Of a DNA stretch of 64,000 bases, positions 1-11,117 are shown in pieces (positions within the stretch are counted from its first letter, which is position 1; each line of letters opens with the position of its first letter). The stretch is from NCBI GenBank assembly GCA_946811695.1, contig OX328125.1, positions 93,336,760-93,400,759 on the forward strand. The letters are read 5' to 3'. This DNA comes from Gonocerus acuteangulatus. Taxonomy: Eukaryota; Arthropoda; Insecta; Hemiptera; Coreidae. The notes under the pieces are model-generated. The model saw only the letters and a list, made by a program, of their open reading frames with translations, was not told the origin of the DNA and ran no database searches. A program made the position numbers and the translations under genes.

Positions 1-278
1 TGTAATTAACATAATTGCATGAAATTATTTATTAGAATTTATTAAAAAAAAAAAAAATGAAAATATAATTGATGTTTACCCCTTCTTTCCAGCTCGGCTT
101 GCCATCCAGTTACTGCGTCCTGTAGTTTCTGTTGTTGTGAATCTGAAACAGCATAAGTAACTATAAACAGAAGGAGTGAATACGCATTTCAGTTTTATTC
201 GTAGTATAAATAAGATATTGTAAATTATGTTAAACAGACAATGATTAGCCTGGAAATGAAATAAAATTGTGTAATATA

Positions 279-800
279 TTTTACGGTAAATTTTAACGTC
301 CAATTGTACATAAAAGATTTTTGAGAAGGGGTTTCTACTGGTCATAACCATTTTCTATACGCAATAGACCTCATGTTTTTTATTTTACGGTAAATTTTAA
401 CGTCAATTGTACATAACAGATTTTTGAGAAGGGGTTTTCTACTGGTCATAACCATTTTCTATACGCAATAGACCTCATGTTTTATATTTTACGGTAAATT
501 TTAACGTCCAATTGTACATAACAGATTTTTGAGAAGGGGTTTCTACTGGTCATAACCATTTTCTATACGCAATAGACCTCATGTTTTATATTTTACGGTA
601 AATTTTAACGTCCAATTGTACATAACAGATTTTTGAGAAGGGGTTTCTACTGGTCATAACCATTTTCTATACGCAATAGACCTCATGTTTTATATTTTAC
701 GGTAAATTTTAACGTCCAATTGTACATAACAGATTTTTGAGAAGGGGTTTCTACTGGTCATAACCATGTTCTATACGCAATAGACCTCATGTTTTATATT
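279..800. repeat. Tandem repeat, 5 copies of 104 bp
   Basis: TTTTACGG starts at 279, 383, 487, 591 and 695, exactly 104 bp apart. Copies are nearly identical, with scattered single-base changes or indels. The unit aligns with the left part of the SINE-B copies at 6.1 and 9.1 kb (AAATTTTAACGTCC, TCTAC, ACCATTTTCTA), so the array seems to have grown from a SINE tail. Confidence 0.9.
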
Positions 801-1499
801 TTTTTTTTCGGTTCAAAAGCCATCAACCCTAATTTTATAAGCTATGAGCTTCACACTATCTACAAGGATTATTTGTAGAAGATGGCCTGCGCAAAAAGTT
901 TTTGTAACGTACACATCATATCAAACAAGTTAAATATTAAAGAAATTTTACAATGATGACAATTGTACAATGATTGTGATACCATAAAATTTGAATATTC
1001 AGCTTTCTTTGTAATTGTTTACTTTATGGCTCTAAATTGTCAATCTAGGAATATTTAATTTATGACTTTAATTTCTCCTTTCCATATTTTTTGCTTCATT
1101 TATTTCTTACGATATAGTATTTTCAAAGTAATTTTTCTAATCTTTTTGTCCCCTAGCTTTTTTTTGTATATTATATAGAGTGTATTGAAAAGTAGAAGAG
1201 CAGAACGCTTTTATGTCGTGATGCTTGCATTATATAAATGAATCATAATTTTTTTTATGTTTCCTTTTTTATATTTAATACAATTTATTGTGTGAGAGAA
1301 AAAAAATAGGAACGATAATGTTGTTTCTTAGAATTTATAAAATGCAAATCCTTAGAGAGTTTTATGTTGAAATAATAACAATTGAGTTCTAAGTTTCTTA
1401 TCTTAGAATGTCAAGAGAGCATTCTTCTAGAATCTCTTTATTTCTCTCTCTCTTTTTTCTTTTTATGGTTACCAATTTGCGGTTTCTCGTTAGTTTACT

Positions 1500-1920
1500 C
1501 CGACTTGAAAGAGTAAATGCCCGTCGTAGAGGAAGCGGTGAAATTGGAGAAGTGGGAAATGTTTAATCAAGCCTCTGGAGAAGGGGAGAGGAATAAATTT
1601 AATAAGGTGTTGGGCGAGGGAGGGAGGGGGAGGGGGGTCCCTAATTTAGTACTTTTCTCCTGGGCCTAACAGTTGAAATTGCTCCGGGAGACAACTTAAT
1701 CCAGGAGCCAGCGGAGGAATGTTCTCATCTCCAGGGCCCTCTCGACTCGCGCCAAAATGGCTTCATTTCCCGCCAGTTTTCTTTCTTTTCGCGCCTAATC
1801 CCCTCCTAACGATTAGCAGCTACCCCTTGGAAAGGACTCCCTTTCAGCGGGCACTTCGCTCAGGGCTCGGCACTGATTAAGGGTCCCGATGGTCGCTCTA
1901 TGCCCTAAACCCTAATGTTC
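1500..1920. promoter_or_regulatory. GC-richer non-repetitive island, candidate conserved enhancer
   Basis: About 400 bp clearly richer in GC than its surroundings, with no tandem repeat and no long ORF. It contains several K50/paired-like homeodomain half-sites: TTAATCC near 1699, CTAATCCC near 1796, GATTAG near 1811, GATTAA near 1874. Inference: a candidate cis-regulatory element in the Vsx intron. Composition and motifs are seen directly; function is not. Confidence 0.3.
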
Positions 1921-2168
1921 TCCTAACGCATTTTCGGCAGTTCATTTTCTCGGATATTGAGCCCCATTTTTTTATTCTTTTTTTTTTATTGTAAATATAC
2001 TCCGTTCAGAACTACGATCATTATGCTGAATTAAAAACATAATATTTAAAGCCAATAGCTCAAAAGTTTTAATGATAGCTTGACTTACACGGCACATTAT
2101 GTATTTATTTTCTAATTATATATCTCAATATTTTGTTATTATTCCAACTACAAGAACATACAGAAGTA

Positions 2169-2876
2169 CCGTAAAATGGGATCACATTAGTATAGTGTGG
2201 TGAATTTGTTACAAACCTATACTGGTTATATCTATGCTTAAATATTTGTCTGAGAGACAACAGACAAAAATATAGGTGCATATTTGTCAATATTCTTACA
2301 AACCTATACTGGTTATATCTATGCTTAAATATTTGTCTGAGAGAGAACAGACAAAAATATAGGTACATATTAGTATAGTGTGGTGAAATTCTTACAAACC
2401 TATACTGGTTATATCTATGCTTAAATATTTGTCTGAGAGAGAACAGACAAAAATATAGGTACATATTAGTATAGTGTGGTGAAATTCTTACAAACCTATA
2501 CTGGTTATATCTATGCTTAAATATTTGTCTGAGAGAGAACAGACAATAATATAGGTACATATTAGTATAGTGTGGTGAAATTCTTACAAACCTATACTGG
2601 TTATATCTATGCTTAAATATTTGTCTGAGAGAGAACAGACAAAAATATAGGTACATATTAGTATAGTGTGGTGAAATTCTTACAAACCTATACTGTTAAT
2701 ATCTATGCTTAAATATTTGTCTGAGAGAGAACAGACAAAAATATAGGTACATATTTGTCAATATTCTTTGTGCAAATATTGACCCTTTGGTACCAGTTAA
2801 ATAAAAATATCCTAGCAGTATTGTTTTGTATTAATTTCACCACACTGTTCTAACCGATTGTGAACCAATTTTACGG
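2169..2876. mobile_element. TA-flanked TIR element with 96-bp tandem interior
   Basis: Inverted ends of about 45 bp: the left end begins CCGTAAAATGGG after TA (2167-2168) and the right end finishes ATTTTACGG before TA (2877-2878). Both arms carry GTGTGGTGAA and its complement. Between them lie about six tandem units (AAACC at 2213, 2300, 2396, 2492, 2588, 2684; 96-bp spacing after the first). Because 96 is divisible by 3, a 183-codon minus ORF of repeated 32-residue units appears; it is not a gene. The TA duplication suggests a Tc1/mariner-like mobiliser. Confidence 0.75.
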
Positions 2877-3654
2877 TATATAAAAAGATACAAAACGTCA
2901 CAAAAAAAATTAATTGTTCCTGTTTTTTTAGACAGTCCTGGATGGACTCTGTTTTTGTACGGAATTTATTAAGTTATTAAATAGTCTTCCACCTATTTAT
3001 AATTTATCCGTTTTCCGGATATTTAACAAAATATCTGGAATCTCTTGGCTAAAGGACCAAGATCTGTATTTCTGTTAACTTAAATTAACTTATTTTTAAT
3101 AATTCCACTTCCTCAAACATTACCAAAATTTACTCAACAGTCAATTTGTCACTTTAAAATATCGGAAAGGCAAAATCTAATTTTTTCGCCCATTTTCCTT
3201 GAAAACGAATGATTTCGCCAAGAAGAAAAAAGTCGTCTTAAAGGAAGATTCATTAAATTCCTCAAGTAAAAGTATCCAAAGAAGTGCACGCGGAAGCCAA
3301 TTAACGCCAAATCGTTAGCGTTATGATATTTTTGGCGCGCTCCATCCTTTTTACATAAAATTATTTCTGTTCCAAATTCGTTTAAATAAGCCTTTTGGAG
3401 AAAAAACTGTATAGAAGAGCACGATTGTGATAGATAAATACAAATTTAAAGGAGCGTTTTAGCCAACTAAATGTAGGGGGGCTACAACTTTTTCCCGGGT
3501 GACGCAAAAGTATAACGGTAAGTTAGATATATATGTGTAAGTACATGGAATTTTCATTATCAAAATTATTTTCTTTCTCTTTTATATGACAATTTTTTTT
3601 ACGGCGCAATAGAGGTTTATATGTTGCTAGCTATGCATGGTGGGAAAGGGAATT

Positions 3655-3756
3655 TTTTCAACGCACCCAGAAATGAAGAAACTTAACATGGGACAGCGGA
3701 GTGGGACTCGAACCTGCATTTTTCAGGAGTTAGCCACTGGAGGTCGTGGAGACATG
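3655..3756 (-). mobile_element. tRNA-derived SINE head (minus), degenerate
   Basis: On the minus strand CCAGTGGCTAACTCCTG resembles an A-box region and GGTTCGAGTCCC is a good B box. The 5' GTCTCCACG start resembles that of the SINE-A copies. No acceptor-stem pairing, so it is not a functional tRNA. Confidence 0.45.
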
Positions 3757-4089
3757 TCCACTTTTCCTGTCAGAAGGCTAGGGGTAGCGTCGTTGAGTCG
3801 ATGTCAATAACGGATTTCCCTCACTAAAGTATGCTAAAATGGCACTTTTTTATAATGTGTGCAGTTTGTTAAATTTTTAAGACATTTTCCTTAAATTTTT
3901 CTATACGATTTTCTCCTCATTTTCGCCCTAACTACTCACTAAAAACTGCATCACATCGTTTTCATCTTTCATGCTACTTCTGATAATTTGTTTGAATTCT
4001 TAAGATTGGCTTGGCATTGTGAAACCAAACAAAGCTGAGCACAATGCTTAGCAAAGTGTTTTAATTTCATATTCAATGCCACATTTACT

Positions 4090-4700
4090 CTACATTATGG
4101 TAGCAGAGAGCTCGACGGTCCCAATGGGGAAAATGTAAAGCTCGCGAAAACAGGAGGGCTGGTGGAATTTCTTTCTTCATTTAATGCTAAGAGCGGAGGC
4201 GACGACTATACAGCCGAGAGGAGTGTTAGAGAGTGAGAGCTCCTTGTTGAGAGTGTCTCAAAGAGAGAGATAGGGATAAAGAAAGCAGTGAGAAGGAGAG
4301 AGTGAGATCAGGAGAGTGAGAGAGCTAATTACAAACAGACTGTCCCCGAGTGAGATAAGCCCTAGGAGTGAATGTCTACTCACAATGAGAGGAAAGACAA
4401 TAGCCCGCGTTCTGTTCTCACACGTCATAATTAGCCTGGGAGTTCTTTATTTTTCCTCTCGCCTCTCTCCTTCCCCTTTCACACCTGAGCCTTGGTCTCT
4501 ACACCCCGTCCTATCGATAACATAGCTCTCATTCATACCCTACCTTCTAGACTAGCACCTACCCTCTCCACTCCGATATCACACTCACTACTTCTCCCCA
4601 AAGCACCAAAATTATTAGCTTGGAGTACTTTGAGAGCAAGTCCTAGAGAAAAAGTATGCCCCTTTGCAAGGTCCTTAATTGCTTATGGTAAATAATCAAG
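4090..4700. promoter_or_regulatory. GC-richer island with purine/pyrimidine-rich tracts, candidate regulatory DNA
   Basis: Moderately GC-rich, non-tandem sequence with GAGAG-rich tracts (4210-4325), ATAATTAG homeodomain-type core (about 4428-4435) and pyrimidine-rich stretches. Small plus-strand ORFs here have no recognisable similarity. GAGAG runs are typical of insect GAGA-factor sites. Regulatory function is inference. Confidence 0.25.
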
Positions 4701-4782
4701 CCTACTTCTCGAGCCCGCTACCAATTACGTTTACCTAATACCCGTTTTTTTAGATAACTATTTTATGATTATTTAAGGTCTT

Positions 4783-4862
4783 GCCAACGGCTATAGCCAC
4801 GTTGAATGCACCGGTTTCCGTAGATCGCCGAAGTTAAGCAACGTCGGGCGAGCTCAGTATAA
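4783..4862 (+). pseudogene. Truncated 5S rRNA-derived sequence
   Basis: Starts GCCAACGGC and continues through the conserved 5S segments GTTGAATGCACCGGTT, GATCGCCGAAGTTAAGC and AACGTCGGGCG. It covers about the first 80 of 120 nt. The A-box half of the internal promoter is present, but the distal C box (GGATGGGTGACC) is missing, as is the 3' stem that pairs with the 5' end. It is therefore a 5S pseudogene or the head of a 5S-derived (SINE3-like) retroposon. The next element (4886-5023) is a tRNA-derived SINE on the opposite strand. Confidence 0.85.
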
Positions 4863-4885
4863 CTCATTAGCTTTTCAATTGGCAA

Positions 4886-5023
4886 TTTTTTTTTCGACAT
4901 CTAGGCCGTTAGCGCCAACATTTTCCCAAAAAGTCGCGAGGAAATTCCTGCCGCTGAATGGGATCGAACCCACCATCTCCCACTTATGAGTGTAAGGATT
5001 TAGCCACTAGACCACGGGGAGAC
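4886..5023 (-). mobile_element. SINE-A copy (tRNA-derived)
   Basis: The minus strand starts GTCTCCCCGTGGTCTAGTGG (A box), has GGTTCGATCCC (B box), then GGCAGGAATTTCC, and ends with GGCGCTAACGGCCTAGATGTCG plus an A-rich tail (T-run at 4886-4894). Same family as 6636-6828 and 56711-56870. Confidence 0.8.
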
Positions 5024-5039
5024 CCCTCTATTGGTTCTT

Positions 5040-5290
5040 GCTGGTAGTAAAGTAACCTTTAACACTCAAGTCCATCCATCTCGCAAAAATTAATAGAATT
5101 CTATTAATTTTAGCGAGTTGGATTAACTAGAGTTTTGATATCTTCTTGAGCGAGCTACATAATTACAAATACAAGTTATCTAAGGGTTAGTTAGAAACCA
5201 AATTATACAATATTATATAAATATAGTAGTAAAAAAAAGTTACTTTTAGTAGTAATTTCAAATACTTTTCATTACAATATTAACTAGATA
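5040..5290. mobile_element. Hairpin MITE-like element, family shared with 15.26-15.6 kb
   Basis: Contains a near-perfect palindrome at 5080-5117 (19-bp arms, one mismatch, centre GAATTC). Blocks GTTGGATTAACTAGAG, CTTGAGCGAGC, TTATCTAAGGGTTAGTT and GTTACTTTTAGTAGT recur, some inverted, at 15.26-15.6 kb. No coding capacity. Confidence 0.55.
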
Positions 5291-5349
5291 ACCTGCTACA
5301 GCAAGGAACTGTTTACGTCTCACCTCAATTAGTAACTCTGAACGGTTAG

Positions 5350-5475
5350 CGGAACATTATCGCTGCTGCCGTGCAGTCAGTAATGGTAGATACATTTATT
5401 TGTGAGTGGGACGAGTTTAGGCACTGCATAGATGTTTGCCGTGCTGCAGATGGTGGAGATTTTGAGCATTTATAA
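5350..5475 (+). pseudogene. C-terminal fragment of a DDE transposase
   Basis: After a stop at 5347, the frame from 5350 runs 41 codons to TAA (5473-5475). It ends WDEFRHCIDVCRAADGGDFEHL. This resembles the extreme C-terminus (R..CI...GGHFEHLL) seen on many arthropod Tc1/mariner-like DDE transposases. No catalytic residues or upstream domains remain, so it is a relic. Similarity is from memory of the family; a translated search would settle it. Confidence 0.45.
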
Positions 5476-6110
5476 TGTATTGGAAAAAAAAATGTCATAA
5501 CTTCCTCTTCCCATTGGTATAAAGAGTAATAATATTGGAATTGTACGTGCATAAATACGAATTAAAAAAAATAATAATAATAAAATAACTAAGATTAGGA
5601 ATATTGGCAAGTTTTCGGTATAGAATTCATGAAAAAATGGATGAAAATGGCTTATTGATTTCTTTTATACCCATTCTTGAATGAACCTTGGGTAACTTAA
5701 GATTGAATGATCTTCGATTGATGCGTAAACACGCACCTTTAGTCACATAAAGTGCTGTTGAAGCTTCACAATGCCTGCATGATTATACTGGACAAAATAG
5801 GATATACTAACCAATAATTCAACCAATCGATTCATCGAAAGCCCTGATAGGATTCTTTATTCAATAGCAAACTACTTCGAAAAGGTAATTTACACTCCAA
5901 TTCATTGGCTGGAAAACCTTTCTGAAAGTGATTAATAAGAAAGGCGATATTGGCCTTCTCTCATTTCTAGAAATATTAAAACTAGTTGGAATACATAGGG
6001 TGCATCTGAAAGAAAACTCAATAGATAGATAACAGTTTATTGGCATTAGAAAAAGAGGTTGCCATGGAGTTTTGCTATTCAATGTTATTTTGTTTGTGCT
6101 TCTTATAATT

Positions 6111-6326
6111 TAAATTTAAATTTTAACGTCCATTATTATTAACTAAGAATTTTGGGAGGGAATATCTACAGATTACCACCATTTTCTAGCCAGGATAGAA
6201 TGATGGAATGATGCCTTATCTTTTTTCTAAAGAAAAGCCACCCACCATAGGGGGAATCAAATCCACGACCTTTGGCACGGAGTGTTAAGTGCTCAGGCCC
6301 TAACACTCACGGCCACCGGGCCTTCT
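6111..6326 (-). mobile_element. SINE-B copy (tRNA-derived)
   Basis: Minus-strand head GCCCGGTGGCCGTGAGTG with a B-box-like GGTCGTGGATTTGATTCCCC, then AAGAAAAGATAAGGC, and an end with GGACGTTAAAATTTAAA. Homologous to 9083-9243 and, in its 3' half, to the 104-bp satellite at 279-800. Confidence 0.6.
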
Positions 6327-6384
6327 CTTATAAATTAACTAATACTATTACTAATAGGAAAAAATAAACATAATAATAATAATA

Positions 6385-6417
6385 CGGCGCTAATGGCCTA
6401 GACGTCGATGCGCGTAC
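6385..6417 (+). mobile_element. SINE-A tail fragment
   Basis: CGGCGCTAATGGCCTAGACG followed by TCGATGCGCGTA matches the 3' end of SINE-A copies. It sits in AATAAT-rich simple sequence, consistent with an A-rich tail. The head is absent (5'-truncated). Confidence 0.6.
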
Positions 6418-6635
6418 TAAAAAATAATAATAATAATAATTAGAAAAATAAATACCTAAACAAATAAAAACATAACATAACTAAAGTTTCAAAATGTGTA
6501 TCAAACCAATCTAAATAAATAAAAAATAACTACATAATATCTTGGTAAATAGATACTTAGCAAGAATAAATGAAAGTAAAATATATAATCTAATATTATG
6601 AATTATAGCATTCTTTTAATAGATAGTAAAATACA

Positions 6636-6801
6636 CAGGGGTCTCCCGTAGTCTAGTGGCTAGCGCGCTGGATTCATAAGCGGGAGATGGTGGGTTCGAT
6701 TCCCACCTCCGGCAGGAATTTTCTCATCTCAAGGCTCGCTGGGAAAATTCCTCGCTGCACCCTGGATGTCGGCGCTAATGACCTAGAAGTAGATGCGCCG
6801 T

Positions 6802-6828
<27 letters not shown>
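6636..6828 (+). mobile_element. Full-length SINE-A with 11-bp target-site duplication
   Basis: tRNA-like head with A box (TAGTCTAGTGG) and B box (GGTTCGATTCC), a body with GGCAGGAATTTTCTC, the family end GGCGCTAATGACCTAGAAG and a 26-base A tail. The direct repeat AGTAAAATACA flanks it (6625-6635 and 6829-6839). The intact duplication shows L1-type retroposition and a comparatively recent insertion. The head retains pol III box sequences. An anticodon-position CAT is present, but the acceptor ends do not pair. Confidence 0.9.
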
Positions 6829-6834
<6 letters not shown>

Positions 6835-6839
6835 ATACA

Positions 6840-8750
6840 ATAGTTGAGTCTTCAATACTTTTAAAAATTAAAATTTTTTGTAATGATAATTCCTCACTGT
6901 AATATCTACTATATATGACTCAAGGCATAGTCGTCTGTATATTTGAAAGGTCTGTAAATAAAAGTCAATATTACAGTGTAAAAAAAGTTTTATCTTGGTA
7001 TTTTTTGTAATTACAGTAGTATTTATGTTTTTCATTAAATGTGACTTTTTATTGGGTTTAAATAATATGTCCGGTGTAAAGTCACTAATCCACATTGTTC
7101 ATCATTTTAGAAAAACATTTGAAGTTATGTAATATAAGTTGAGACACCTAAAAAGCAAAACTTTGATTGACAAAAACTGTTGAGATTTATAAAAAAAACG
7201 TTCTATAGCGAAGAATATATTACAACAAAAAAAAATCAACTAATGAAACACAATATATATTGAAATGAAACATTCATTTCATCTCTAATATAAATGATCA
7301 ACTAATTCCACTACCATTAAGACATAACTCCAAAGAATTACGGGTAATTTTTGTTTATTCATGAGAGTAAAGGGGTTATTTTCCTTTCATGACCGGACTA
7401 AAGAGATAAATTTGAACATATTGATCATGGCTAAGAGGTAATTTCGTTAAGAGGTCGTTATGAACCAAAGCTTACATTGACGTCTTGCAACTTCACTTCA
7501 TCCCCTTGTAAATTTATCGTTTAATAATGGCTTATTTAATAAATTTATATTTTAAGGTTGAATTAGCCCCATGAAACCCATTCATAACTTATGTTTTTGA
7601 TTTGTTAATCAATATCCACTCTAAAAGTGTAAAAGTTATTATAAAATGTGCATTATTTTACAAGAAAAATTGTTGCGAAAGTAAAAATAATATTTTAGTG
7701 TATTTTAACTTATTAGTCTTAATTATATTAATGGCTCAAGATCAATATACATTGTTTTTTAATTATTTATTATATTTTTGAGTTACAACAATAAAACAGC
7801 AATTTTTACATATTATTTATGGACGAAAAGAAACATGCCAACTTAGTTTTTATGCCAAGATTGTTCAAATAATAATTAAGAAATATTCTTGTTTCATTTT
7901 TTTTTTTCGTGCACATACCTACCGGTTTTCTTTCTAAGCCTCATAAATTATCCTGAGAATGCAATTTGGTCAGATATCATGTAATACATAACCAGTTTAT
8001 CTTGTAATTTTTTGTGGGGATATAATTCTGACACGAATGAGCCAAAATGTGACAAACCCACAATCAGAAAAAAACTGAGAAAATGGAGTTTAAGTTAGGA
8101 AGAATCTGGAAAAAATTAGTGACAGAGATGATTTTAATTTGTCTAATTAATAATAATTGGTAATCTAAAGATTTATGAAAAAGCAACCAATATGTTGGGG
8201 GAGTGGATAACTTTCCTTATTTTGAATCCGTCCAAGACTGGTTTGGCTTTATTTCGTGATAGGTTTTGTTGAAAGACAACTTCATTTTCGTTGTTCAGAA
8301 AGAGCGGCCAACAGTAAATAACATGGTAATAATGACTTGTTTTTTTTTATCATAATTAATATAAAACCCCAATTTGTCTTGCAAGTTAATTGCACTTGAT
8401 TTAATTAGCTAGACCCTTGCTTCAAGGCAAGGTTTTTATATGAAGTCAAATATGTGAAAAACAGTCAGAACATTTGAAAATCTATAATTTGGACGTTTTA
8501 GCAAGCTCTTTGGCAGCCTTCTGCAACTAAGAAACAAATGTACCTTAACCAAAAATTCTTTTCTATTTCTGCTATCTTGTTTACTGGAAAATTAATATTA
8601 CTGCTAAAATTAATCAAATAACAGCATGCAATGAAGAACTAAGGATATCAAACAGGTAAAAAAAAAAAACCGTTGAAAGCAACTGCACTAGCATTCTTAA
8701 AGTTTTAAGCACTTATTTCTCCGTTTGAGATCATCTCCGTTCGAGCCTTT
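6840..8750. other. AT-rich intronic sequence, nothing recognised
   Basis: No long ORF, tandem array or familiar element beyond short A/T runs. The minus ORF at 6868-7095 has the low-complexity composition of random AT-rich DNA. Confidence 0.5.
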
Positions 8751-8757
8751 TTTGTAG

Positions 8758-8806
8758 AAAATTTAATAAGCATTCGAATGGTCAATTCGAATGCTTATTA
8801 AATTTT
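8758..8806. repeat. Perfect 21-bp-arm hairpin
   Basis: Left arm 8758-8778 and right arm 8786-8806 are exact reverse complements around a 7-base loop (TGGTCAA). The arms contain AAAATTTAATAAGC and ATTCGAA. Likely a MITE remnant. Confidence 0.85.
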
Positions 8807-9082
8807 GGTAGCCAAACGTTACCAAAATTTGAATATCACAGTATGGATGAATCTAAAATATATTACAAACATTTAAAAAAATCGGAACCAAGTGTAGCTT
8901 GACTTTTAATCAGCTCAACGGCTAAATATTTGCACCTCATTAAGGTTTTTAAATGTATGAAATATTTTTTTAAAAAACGTTTTCCTTGTTTTAGGCTGGC
9001 TATAACATAGTGAATAGTGAAATATTAATCTGATAAGGAAGTAAAACTTACGTACTTAAAAATTGGAGTTTTTTATATTTAT

Positions 9083-9243
9083 TAAATTTTAACGTCCATT
9101 TATTACTAGCTATGAATTTTAGGACGAATGATCTATAGGTAACCACCCTTTTCTAGGCAGGATAGGGCTGATGCCTTTTCTTTTTTCTAAAGAAAAGCCA
9201 CCACCCCTAGTGGAAATCAACCCCACGACTCTTGGGCCTCCTG
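9083..9243 (-). mobile_element. SINE-B copy, head-truncated
   Basis: AAATTTTAACGTCCATT, CTATAGGTAACCACC, TTCTAGGCAGGATAG and AAAGAAAAGCCACC align with the copy at 6111-6326 in the same orientation. The tRNA-like head is incomplete. Confidence 0.6.
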
Positions 9244-9469
9244 GATTTTTTCATACACACAAAAATGAAATCCAAGGCGTTTGAGATTATGAACTTTGTA
9301 AGTATATTCCAATAAAAAATAAAAAAATTGTCTTCTTTCTGTATGTTTTTTTTGGTAATATTTCCCTATTTCTCCCTATAAAAAATAATTTTATTCGCGG
9401 CGTTCAAGAGCCAAATAAGCCAATTCTTGAGATATCATTAAGAGTATAATTTCTTCCTGTGAGAATTTC

Positions 9470-9850
9470 CCTTAGAGTATTGAGAAGGTGGAGGTATTGT
9501 TACCAGGGATTGTGACCAGGAGGTGTAGGCATTGTGACCAGGAGGTGTAGGCATTGTGACCAGGAGGTGTAGGGGTAGAGAGAGAGAGGGTGGGGAGAGA
9601 GGGATCACAAACAAACAGGCCAGGACTGGTCGATAGCACGGTGGCTTACAAAAAGCCTCTCTCACCATTATACACTACTCGAGGCCCCGGTTTCTGCTTC
9701 ATTCCTACACCGGGTAGTACTCACTCGTCTCAGGATAGGCCACAACACGCATTTACAGATACTCTTTCGGTCCAGTTACACATCTATCAGGACTCCCTAC
9801 TAACTATCACATGTATTACAGTACTCACAGGTGATATTTCAGCGTGATTT
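9470..9850. promoter_or_regulatory. GC-rich island with 3x22-bp repeat, candidate regulatory or transcribed DNA
   Basis: ATTGTGACCAGGAGGTGTAG repeats at 9509, 9531 and 9553 (22-bp period), followed by about 250 bp of balanced-composition, non-repetitive sequence. An 85-codon plus frame starts only at GTG and looks like no known protein. Candidate enhancer or non-coding exon. Confidence 0.25.
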
Positions 9851-11010
9851 ACTAAATTTTGGAACTCAACAACAGTTATGTTAAGTATATTTAATTGTTT
9901 GAAGCGAAGAAGAATCAGTGCCGTCTTGAAGAAATATATTGCTTATTCTGGATTCCCTCATCATTAACCTGCAAGGTACAGTTTAATTTTTTTCCCCCTA
10001 TTATAGAAATTCAGTGAGCTTTATAGTTTATAGTACATAGTTTTTTATTTAGTGATGTAAGCACCACTTGAGCTGCAGTTAACTTTTATTTAAATTGCTA
10101 TCTAATCAAATAATAATTTAGAGCAGCATGGAATCAGATTATAGAAAATTTAAATTCCAATACAAGTTTAAAATGTTTATAAAAATGAGTTTTTTATTTT
10201 TGTTTTTATGGCTGTTGTGAGAACAGTCTTGCTTTTCAAATAATATCTAGTATCTGATAAATTCCAGTCTCGCAATTAAATCAAGACACATAACAGAAGT
10301 TTAGAATCACATATTGTCATTTTATCTCAATTATACATTTTTTCTTAATAAAGGCTAATATTTTTTTTTTTTTTTTATAAATATTGAATTTTAATTCTTA
10401 AATATTATAGGACTACGGTTTTATTCTCTTATGATTTTATTAGAGGAAAATTGTAAGAATTGACATTTGAAATGCCTAATGCTCTTTTTTGCCAATACAG
10501 TTCCACTATAAAATATTTCTTGTTAAAAATTATTTATGTACTATTTGAATATAATATTATTTGTGCATTTATGTGATTCCACTTTTGTTTTAAAATTACA
10601 TTGAAAACAACTCGTTCATATTTTCAATTTTTATTTCAAATATTGACACATTTTTAATCAAATACTCTTTTTGTTCTTACTTTTTACATTTTATTAGTGG
10701 AAGTATAATATTTTTATGAGAAAATTAAGCAAATATCAAGTGTTAATAAATAGTAAACTAATATTGTTGTTTCTTTTTTCTGTTTTCTAATTTTTAATTC
10801 TCTTTCTACTTTCTCAGTAACATTTTTACTCTTTCTGTAAACATTTATATATTGGTATATACATTTTTATTATATTTTTCTTTATCTAATTTTAGATTTA
10901 CAATTTTTTTGTAATTAAAATGTACTATTTTAAAATTAATGAAAAAATACCTTATAATTATATTAATGTAATAAAAGGGTTTAATATAACTGTTTTTCTT
11001 TTTATTTCAG

Positions 11011-11117
11011 GGGCTGTAGATACACTTCAAGTTCAAGGAATTGCCATCTATTACGGAACATTTCCAAAAAAAATGTAGAAAATAAAAGAAATTGTAATAA
11101 ATATTCCTAATGTTTTA
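11011..11117 (+). other. Possible terminal exon (splice acceptor plus polyadenylation signals)
   Basis: A strong acceptor-like tract (CTTTTTATTTCAG, ending at 11010) precedes about 90 bases of balanced composition. Two frames stay open (22 and 33 codons) and AATAAA-type signals lie near 11081, 11097 and 11117. A GCAAG|GTACAG donor-like site lies at about 9973/9974, but the coding frames do not join cleanly. It could be a non-coding RNA exon or chance. Confidence 0.2.

Noticed and set aside
2105..2656. 183-codon minus ORF of repeated 32-residue units
   Set aside because: It is a by-product of 96-bp tandem repeats (a multiple of 3) inside a TIR element. The composition follows the DNA repeat, not a protein family.
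6641..6713. tRNA gene with CAT at anticodon position
   Set aside because: A and B boxes are present but the acceptor ends do not pair, and the head continues into a SINE body with poly(A) and target duplications.
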